Below are positions 56,282 to 64,000 of a stretch of 64,000 nucleotides of DNA, one piece after another. Below the pieces are notes generated by a model. The model saw only the letters and a list, made by a program, of their open reading frames with translations, did no database searches and had not been told where the DNA came from. The translations under genes and the position numbers were made by a program. The stretch covers positions 1,469-65,468 of the forward strand of contig ML986640.1 in assembly GCA_010094045.1 (NCBI GenBank), given 5' to 3'. The stretch is from Lojkania enalia. Its lineage: Eukaryota; Ascomycota; Dothideomycetes; Pleosporales. Position 1 is the stretch's first letter. Each line of letters starts with the position of its first letter.

Positions 56282-59200
56282 GGGCGATTCATGCATAAAT
56301 ATCATGTGCAAATTGCGAAGTTTGCTCTTTCCCTGGAGTTTGGCTGGGTTCATGGTTTAATGTATAGTATGGGCGATTCCCTCTCTGCAGATTAGTTTGG
56401 ATGGCGTTGGAGCTGTGCCTGGGCGTGATATCAGCGAGACATATCTTGTTTCTGAAATTTTTTTTTTTTTTTTTTCAAAAATTTCTTTTGTATATGGTAG
56501 CGATTATTTAGTCGGTCATAGGGCCTGTAATTTTCTACTTTGTTCACATTAGATCATATATACTACGATATTCGCTTGGTGTGATGAATATCTTGATATC
56601 AACTCATCGCGGATTTATGAGACTAGTGTGGTATGGGGATGGTAACGGTGTCGTCTACTGTATTTCACTCCACATTCGATTGAGATAGCTAGCTGGCCAT
56701 CCGATAGTAATATTTGTGTTGTGATTCATGCCCGTGGTAGTTTATGCAGCAAGTTGTCAATCAAACTCCCAAGGTGATTGGTCACTCAGCAACCGAGGAG
56801 TGGAAGGAAGGAGCACGGGACACGGCATTCACAGTTCCCGGGGGCAGTTCAGTCTAAAACTGTACCAAGTCACAGAGATTGAATCAGTGGAACAAGATGC
56901 CGTTTCTACGTTGCACAGACTGCGGACACGCTATGCGGTTTGCAAGGACATGGAGCTGATCCACAATCTCCTTTAAGAAGGAGTTCTTGTACCAGCTCAT
57001 CTCTTCCACCAACTATAGCAGAAAGGTCCCCAGTGTATGGCAAATGCAACCATAGTATACTACTAAGAGACCCATGTGATGGATGTCAATGTTTTCCTCC
57101 TACGATGAATGATGGCCCCCAGAACTCAATCAAAGGTCCCAGTGTGCATATTGAAACTGCAATAGGCTTGCTATACGAGAATTTTAGAAGGGCACCTTCT
57201 CAGGAGCTAGTAAACTGCTGTAGTAGATTAATCATGTAGCATCCAGATACATCAGCTTAGTTCTCTATCTCAAATATCGTTCTTCCAGTGGCATATGCTC
57301 TGCCATTCAATAACGGGAATTGGGAACCGAACGTCAGAAAGTCCTACATGGGGTCCGATAGAAGCTTTTACAGTTGTGGGAAACGGAGGACATTCATCAT
57401 TCCTTAATTAGCTAAGCCAAGCGTCATGAGCGAGCTAGCTCTCGTAGAATAATGATAACCAATTAAGTCGGGCTGAGGACCCCTCACGGCACGGTCCTAC
57501 TAAGACTGTGGTGAGTAGGGGGTAGTTCTGTAGTTGGCAGCAAAGTACCTGGAGACGGGAAGGATCGGTCTACTTACTAGCGGTCGTTAGGTTAGTCATC
57601 GGTAAAATCTGACGCGCTGGGCCGGCCTAGGACGACGACGTCCCAGACATCTTCTTGCTAGTAGTCAAGCTTGAGCCTTGGAAACTAGCCTAGGTCAATT
57701 TTAGCACAATACGCCGTACGTAGTAGCCAACAATGAGCGTTATAACGGTCCTCCTAAGACAATTGAATATGTTGTCTTTGAACATTGCATAAAACATCTC
57801 GTATATAAGTTCGATTAAGTTAGGTTGTCTTCTCGGCGCGCACCTTGGGCTTTGATGATGAATTTTTGAGACATGTCCTTAGCGATGCAGAAGATGTCCT
57901 TCCTTCTCTGCTCGAACTGAATCTCGGGAGGAGGGGGTCCGGGACGAATGCAAACTCTAGCCCGTACAAGGACATTGTAGCAATTAACTTCACCGAGACT
58001 GCTAGCCGTCCCGGACGTACTGACTTTGTGTCCTAACTCAAGCCCGAAAAACCTAGTTTCCATCTACCTCTTTCCTGCACTCGATCTAACATTGAGACAA
58101 CAGCCTCCATTTCTTGAGGCCCCTCCCCCCACTCGCTTTGCACCTTCTCCAGGTTTTATTCTGGCAGCCTAGACTCTGTCCCTGATTACCAGCGTCGCTT
58201 TTTGAAGAGCCAATTTTAACGGTCGTGGAGTCGCTGGTTTCTCTAAGTTCGCGAGGCATGGTCGGATTCGCTGGAGACGGTAGCAGGTAACGATGCAGGC
58301 AATGTATCTCTACGTGATTGTTCTTGGGCTGTGCATCTTCAGTAGGGAGCTTGCGCTTCTGGGCTCTGGTCCTTGTCAGAGATGTGTCCACGAGTATGGA
58401 ACGGCCTACAAGCAATTAGCCCGGGTGGCTCCGGCTCGACTCGGGCACGTAAAACTAACTGCTAGAGGACCCCCGCAGAGGCTCAGGCTTATGACTGAGC
58501 AGAATTTTGGGGAAGGGAGGGATAATAGTTAATAAAGCGCATCGAAGCACTACTAGGATCGTGGTCAATGATGCAGTGGAACTTTCACTCGACATCGGGC
58601 ACGTCGACGCACTTAAAGTGTGGATAACTCAGCACCACTACCCCGTAATGGCTTTCGAGAGCCACAAATCACAGGCCTTATTTTACACAGAGTGCATCTA
58701 ATAAGTCCTTATGATCAGTGCAATCACATAGATGTTCTCAACTGCAGTGTGCTAAGACATTAAGCTCGCCAATATCAACGATATGATTGCTCCTATTGGA
58801 TACCAAAGGATTCCCAAGGACTCTTATTTAGTAAACTCAAAAAAGTATATGTCCTGCGTCGAATGTTCTTGTCGCGGAGACTTTCAACATATCTGCGGAG
58901 CGAACTGAGGAGACAGGATATTATATCCGATATGTCCTAACACAAAACATGGGTAGTACAGTAGAATGTAGAAACCATGTAGGTCCCGGAAAGCTTTTAA
59001 AAAGTGCGGTAGAACAACAACTTAAAAACAATGGTAAAAGCACTACACGATGCAGAAACATCATCAAATATTGACTCCATCGATTTGTTCTACGAATCAA
59101 CGTTATGCTCAGTTGGGTAGGTGAAGGAAAGCAATATATATAATATGAAAGGACTATGTAAAATAAGCCGGACTTCGACATTGCCTTCGAAGCACACAAA

Positions 59201-59689
59201 TCACATGATTCTATTGTCGTTTATGTCTCCTGGAATACTATTCGCATTATTCTATCACGCTGAGTCTTACTTAATGGGATGCTCGTATTCTAAGTGAGGC
59301 GCGAGGGAGTGATGGTAGCGCTTGGTCCTATCTACCGTCTTTCATCCTCCTCCAGGATAGAGACTTGCAAGAGATGTTAGCTAAATATTCTCCGCTCCCT
59401 TCCACGGAAGGCGGGCCAGCGGAAGTCAACGCCAAGCAACGGAAGGCACAGGTTTTTTCCGTCACTCAACACGTGGACTCGAAAGACTGAATGGAGCCTC
59501 CCCCCTCCCCCAACCTCTTTGTTCATAATACTCTCAAGCCACAATGAAGAAGATAGAGGAGCTCTGCTAAGCTAGCAATGTAAGTGATTCGGCCCTATGC
59601 TTTTATGAATCTAGTACTAACTAAACGTGCAGCGCAGGCTCGCTTTGGTGCGCGCCATGAATTGCTTAAACGGTATACTGTAGGACATG
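56282..59689. other. Decayed gene-poor region
   Basis: 56455-56490 holds a T18 run inside an inverted aaattt/aaattt context (gene 3' region). 57480-57830 looks LTR-like: unusual base composition, TATATAAG at about 57800 and no frames, but no matching copy is seen in the window. Frames at 57815-58063 and 58507-58701 are unassigned. Nothing else is supported. Confidence 0.3.
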
Positions 59690-60305
59690 GAATCAATGTT
59701 TGTCCAAGACTGTGTAAGTCGCTTTGGACTACAAGGCCATTCAAAACTCGCTCACGACCTAATAGGAAATACTAAGAGATTAGAACCGTATGTGCCCAAG
59801 TGCGCAACCATGAGGCTCAGTGGCAGATGTTTTTTAACAAAAGGAGCATTCCCAAGGAAGAGAACCGGCAACGTAAATGATGGATTCACAGAAGCTGATG
59901 GTTGAAATTGAGATTCGGATCCATTGGCGCGCTATCAAGCGAAGCAGGAGAATCTACAAGCAAAATAAAAGGATGGAAATGAATAAGCACCTTGTGCACT
60001 TCGGGATGGCTAATGAGGAGGCTAAGGACTTGACTGATCGCCTTTACCTGATAGCGGAGCCAGAGAGGAATGGAGATTCTAAACCAAGGCAAAGTTTGAT
60101 CCCCCCTAACCATTAGCGTCAGCACCCTAACAGCAAAAGCCCGGAAGTGGATGCTTTAATAGATAAAACCAAAGCTCTCATTGAAGTGTGCGGTAAGAAC
60201 ATGGAGTTTAATGGAAAGAACATTGCTAGGTGCGCCTGCGACAACGAAAAGGGGGTGACACGTATGAGATGGATTCAAAATCTTAGGGAATGGGCGGAAA
60301 GCTAG
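59690..60305 (+). pseudogene. Charged protein gene remnant
   Basis: Frame 59877-60116 (IHWRAIKRSRRIYKQNKRME, MANEEAKDLTDRLYLIAE) stops at 60114. The same frame then continues to about 60303 with SPEVDALIDKTKALIEVCG and RMRWIQNLREWAES. A single TAG breaks what otherwise reads as one charged, helical protein. Upstream frames near 59690 are in another phase. Family not recognised. Confidence 0.35.
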
Positions 60306-61006
60306 GATACCAATTTGATGCTGCTCCATTCTTCCGTAGACGAAGATTAATCCAATAATTTAAAGTAAAGGAAAGTTAAGGAATATGTGGTCGATGTGGA
60401 ATAGAAGAAGGGTATTCAACTTTCGGAACAAGATTGACTGTCGTTGCAATCTCGACGGTGTATGAATTATGGCTGTTTGGACAAGGCAGTTATAGACACC
60501 GATGGAATTCCATAGGAGTGGGCATACGATAGTAGTCTCTAAATATATCAAGTGGGAATAACCTACCCTGTGACTTGATCTACCAACAGCTATTATGCCT
60601 GGCTAGAGGCCCACAGCATAATTAGCTTAGTAGGACATCGATAGGATAAGATGTGACACAATTCTTGAATAAAAAAAGTAGTTCCCTTCTACGACCGCTA
60701 AGACAAAGACATTATATTAAGTCCACAAAATTCGATTGAAGCTTTCACCTAATCTCCATAGTACTCATTATACTATACTCGAACTAAAGCCACAGTCCCA
60801 TCATGCACGAAGAGAAGCGCCAGAAAATGCGAGTGAGCCCGCCAAAGTTAGAACGCTTATCAATGGGCCGGAACGCCGGCCAAGCAACTCTACCATCAAT
60901 ATTCCAAATGAATAGAACAAAGCTTAATTGTGAGCTGCCTGGCCTTCTGGTGTTGCATTAGTAGAAGTTATACTTCCTCGGGTAAGATTCTGGAAAAGTG
61001 ATTCTC
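60306..61006. other. Intergenic, no supported gene
   Basis: AT-leaning sequence without a recognisable frame, repeat or RNA. Confidence 0.4.
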
Positions 61007-61540
61007 TCAGATCCGGCCCACTATCCGGCTTTGTAGTCTTGCTTCTGAGCTAGCCTTCATACCGATAAGGTCGAAGATCTCTCTGGGCGCGAACACAAGA
61101 TAGGGAATGCCGCCCTCGCACTTATCGTAGGCCATATTAAACTCGAACAAGCTAGCCGCGAGGAATAGAACCTCTAGCTCGTCGAGATCATTGAGTGTAT
61201 TAGGGAGCTCCTCGGGAGAACGGCTCGCCTCCGGACTATCAGGCATGGGTAGAGCTGATGATGAGAGGTATGTAGATACAAGCGCCAGAGGAATATAGTC
61301 ACAAATACGCCGTCCATGTTCATGTATTGCAACGCTTCCGAAAGGACTCTTGCTGTAATCACTTTTGAAGCCATTGAAATTGCATTGAGAAAGGCATAGA
61401 ACTGTGCCAACTTCACCTCTTTTTCTGGAGCTTATTTTTGTACATGAATCTATCTTGGACTAGACTGGCCGTTTTCAATTAGTCTGTCAATCTTATCAAC
61501 ACTAGAGTCTTCTAATCCTGGACTGTACTATGTGTGGTCT
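61007..61540 (-). pseudogene. Fragmented minus-strand gene, family unknown
   Basis: One frame is open from about 61455 to 61007 and includes RRICDYIPLALVSTYLSSS, NDLDELEVLFLAASLFEF and APREIFDLIGMKASSEARLQ. A second frame upstream reads EDSSVDKIDRLIENGQSS and AQFYAFLNAISMASKVITAR but contains stops. The coding signal jumps frame near 61300. I could not find splice sites that join all parts, so it is either a dead gene or one with mis-seen introns. Confidence 0.3.
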
Positions 61541-62131
61541 GTCCCCGCTTCTGGAAAGCTATGTTCGCCCAAGACATCACGAGCTTATCCTTCCAGTCGC
61601 GCTTTCAACTAGGCTTCTCCTTATCTTAGGTATGGTATTCTTTGCCCTTACGCTTGTAAAATGCTTTAGAGTCTTGGTGAGTGCGGAAGAAAACTGGAAC
61701 AAATCAACATTCTTGACGAGCTAGGTCGGCATTCTAAATCTTCCTAGCATTCTACTTTGGACATATGTTCCCGATGAGTGAAGGTGACCCTTGGATAATT
61801 TCGAATGATGAAGTCGATATGAGAAGCGGATTGGACAAAATCATTGCAAATGAAACACCGGCGTGACAGACGGAAAATGATATCGGAAGTAGAAAGTTGT
61901 ATTTGAATAGGCGTGAAAAAGCATACCTCCATTCTCGTTGATTCCACAAGGAAGACATCCAAAATATAGAGCAATAATACGAGTACGATTGACCATATAT
62001 AACTCCAGACCCGCGCGACCAATGCAAAATAAGCAACTAAACTAAATAAATAGCAAAATGAATGACGCAAGTTCGACGACTTGGAACTTCAAGAGACAAA
62101 ATACTCCCCAGGTGACAGACAACTTAGGACT
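61541..62131. other. Unclear region with hydrophobic frames
   Basis: Frames at 61744-62070 (-) and 61530-61724 (+) encode hydrophobic segments (FSLVAYFALVARVWSYIWS; LLLILGMVFFALTLV). They could be membrane-protein exons, but no consistent gene model emerged. Confidence 0.3.
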
Positions 62132-63010
62132 TCATCCACCGAAAGTGAAGGTGATCGAAATGACGCCAACAATCATCGTTCCCTGAGCCAGCCTCACCTT
62201 CCATGCCCTGGGGCTATTGAATCCACCCTTCCCTTTGAAGTACAGGGCGGATATGATCTTAAACCAATCCTCGCCACGGATGTCAAGATTTTGGTCGTTG
62301 ATACCCATATCCATACCTGCCTCGAAACCCACGTCTCTTCCCCGACTTGTCGAGAACGGGAAGTTAGGCGGAGTGCTAATGAGGGCAAAATTCTTGCCTA
62401 AACTTCCCATGGTACCTCCGAAAGATCGGGCCGCATCCGTAATAGTTTCACCCAACGGACCATAGTCTGTAAGCCCAGCATTGAAGTCGGGTATAATACC
62501 CTGCACGTTCAGCGTCTGGCCGGAGAAGATCTTTAGAAAATTTCCAGCCTCAAGGGGTTCGTCTCCATTGATTTCTCTCTTCGCAAGATCACGGCGTTCC
62601 ATGATTGTTGAGCGTTTCGATGACAACTGGTTCGGGATATCAATACATGCTCCGCCTATTTGAGTTCCGTCCACACCGCCTTCATAAGCATCCATGAAGA
62701 TTTTCTCAGGCAAGTTGAAATTTGGGCCGTCGGTGCTCACTCCAAAACCCCACTCGCCCTTGGACCTGTCGGCGAAGCAGTTAACAGGGTTGTTCCGACT
62801 GCCACCACCATGGCGCCTCCATTCTCTCGTGAATGAATCGCAGAGCGAATCGATGGACCCATCGGCAACATTTTTGTAAATAATGTCAACGTTGTAACCC
62901 CCCTGAGTTTGAGCACCGATGCACATTGCACGCACGGCGTTTTGATTCTGAGCGGTCGCTGTTGCGGTGAGAGCACCGAGGAGCGTAACGAGAGACAAAA
63001 GACTGCGCAT
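62132..63010 (-). CDS. Secreted protein of unknown family
   Basis: Single exon, 292 residues from the ATG at 63010, chosen because a clear signal peptide starts there (MRSLLSLVTLLGALTATATA, cleavage near AQN). The longer frame to 63220 has no leader. The N-terminal half has four cysteines in AMCIGA, DSLCDS, VNCFAD and GACIDI. Possible Kex2 sites (SSKR, LAKR) follow at about 148 and 159. The C-terminal half is Gly-rich with GPLGETITDAARSFGG and ends ISITFTFGG. Two disulfides and proprotein processing are inferred. A TATA box lies at 63202-63209. I do not recognise the family. Confidence 0.65.
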   Translation of the reverse strand: MRSLLSLVTLLGALTATATAQNQNAVRAMCIGAQTQGGYNVDIIYKNVADGSIDSLCDSFTREWRRHGGGSRNNPVNCFADRSKGEWGFGVSTDGPNFNLPEKIFMDAYEGGVDGTQIGGACIDIPNQLSSKRSTIMERRDLAKREINGDEPLEAGNFLKIFSGQTLNVQGIIPDFNAGLTDYGPLGETITDAARSFGGTMGSLGKNFALISTPPNFPFSTSRGRDVGFEAGMDMGINDQNLDIRGEDWFKIISALYFKGKGGFNSPRAWKVRLAQGTMIVGVISITFTFGG

Positions 63011-63201
63011 CCCGTATTGATGATGATAGAAATAGTAATTTACTACTAGTAGAGAAAAAGGACGGAACTTAAGTTGGTAATAAGTGTTGAAAGCTCCCAA
63101 GTTCCGGATGTTTGATTTGATATGAAGCTGGTCTTCCAAGGTCGATAGGAAAGAGTAGTGCAGTGAAGATGATGGATTGAGTCTATCAGCGAAATATATT
63201 G

Positions 63202-63209
63202 CCTTTATA
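63202..63209 (-). promoter_or_regulatory. TATA-like box upstream of the secreted protein gene
   Basis: TATAAAGG on the minus strand, about 190 bp upstream of the ATG at 63010. Confidence 0.4.
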
Positions 63210-63220
63210 TTACCCTTCAT

Positions 63221-63951
63221 GATTCATATTTGCGTTTAGGGATTTTTGGAAACCATTATGATTCTCCTGAATAGTGGTAGGGCACTCGACCGTGGCCAGC
63301 ACGTGACGCACATACTTACGCCAGCATTCACATCCCAGTGTTCCTCCGACTCATGAGTAAGCCATATAATAGGATGAAGATCAATGGTAGGAATCCTATA
63401 TATCCACGTTTAAGTTAATCTTGACTACATATCCAGTAGGGATCCTTAGGCCAGAATTCACTCTATACAGCAGGATTACTGTCGTCTCATCTAGAGTTCA
63501 GCCGGCTGACGTAACCCGCACCACAGCCATAATAAGGAAGCCGCACTGCAGCGCAGCCATTGCTCAGCCACATTATTCCAGTGCTTGATAAGCTCCACTG
63601 AGATAAAATTATTGTAAGTCTTCCTGTTACGGAGTTGAGCACCAACATGCCGCGCTCGGTCCGCGTTCGAAGACCACCTACCTAGGTAGACCGTAGAGCC
63701 CATGAAAACGCCGTACGCTCCATCAATCGACTCTGCCACTTCACTGTTTCAAACACACAGCCTACCCTGAACATTTGATGTCTTTGAAGGATGGCTTACC
63801 TCATGTTCATCGTTAACTTAGCTGAGCCTTTAATCCAGCTGAGAGTTATGTAAAAGCCAGGTTTCAATAAGCCTACGCTCTCAAGAATTATTAGAAGCTA
63901 GTCTTCCATTTTTTTCGATGCCCTAAAAGAGACAGACAACTTATTATTTTT
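63221..63951. other. Intergenic, no supported gene
   Basis: An 82-codon minus frame (63491-63739) is the only sizeable one and has no family signal. Confidence 0.35.
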
Positions 63952-64000
63952 GTAAAGTATCAGGAAAGATGAGGAGAACCGCGCTGACTAATATCTATGT
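63952..64000 (+). repeat. Dispersed repeat R3, copy 2, cut by window edge
   Basis: The last 49 bases repeat the segment at 16826-16877 (tgtaaagtatcagg through tatctatg) in the same orientation. The element probably continues beyond the window. Confidence 0.5.

Noticed and set aside
57480..57830. Possible solo LTR with TATATAAG
   Set aside because: No second copy, target duplication or TG...CA boundary could be located in the window.
63491..63739. 82-codon minus frame
   Set aside because: Isolated short frame without leader, domain or conserved motif.
1..64000. CRISPR arrays, bacterial operons or tRNA genes
   Set aside because: No regularly spaced direct repeats, no Shine-Dalgarno-linked gene runs and no convincing tRNA A/B box pairs were seen.

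Overview
The window is nuclear DNA of a filamentous ascomycete (Pezizomycotina). The evidence is short 47-117 nt GT-AG introns with CTAAC-like branch points, a Zn2Cys6 regulator, HET, DUF1996 and DUF7053 families, pogo/Fot1 relics, and a large TA-rich block with a RIP-like (CpA to TpA) signature. The class cannot be fixed from sequence alone. No bacterial-type, organellar, rRNA or tRNA genes were supported.

Layout. 1-11.2 kb is a TA-rich retrotransposon graveyard: a Ty1/copia element on + (gag to RNase H, open at the left window edge) followed by a Ty3/gypsy element on -, both riddled with stops. 11.2-17.7 kb is an island between two LTR 5' ends. It holds a small secreted 10-cysteine protein, a secreted DUF1996 protein, a pogo transposase relic carrying a 149-bp TG...CA insertion, and other repeats. 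18.2-28.7 kb holds a Zn2Cys6 regulator, a secreted jacalin-like protein with an aerolysin-like C-terminus, an NmrA-like gene with a frameshift, a small 3-TM protein and a rhodopsin-like 7-TM protein. 29.5-35.2 kb is relics and gene-poor DNA. 35.2-38 kb holds a PRTase_3-like phosphoribosyltransferase and a 2OG-Fe(II) oxygenase. 38.6-44.9 kb holds small or orphan genes.

45-53 kb is a co-oriented minus-strand block: a HET-domain protein, a single spliced gene that joins a STAND/Helo-like N-terminus, a ubiquitin-like domain and ankyrin repeats, and a large orphan membrane protein. It looks like a fungal allorecognition or innate-immunity locus. 55.1-56.3 kb is a conserved DUF7053 gene. 56.3-62 kb is mostly decayed DNA. 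62.1-63.0 kb encodes a secreted protein of unknown family. The last 50 bases repeat a segment found near 16.8 kb.

Where possible I rebuilt spliced gene models by hand: for every multi-exon model the exon lengths sum to a multiple of three, and in most of them the junction restores an expected family motif. Family names come from recognised sequence patterns, not from a search.
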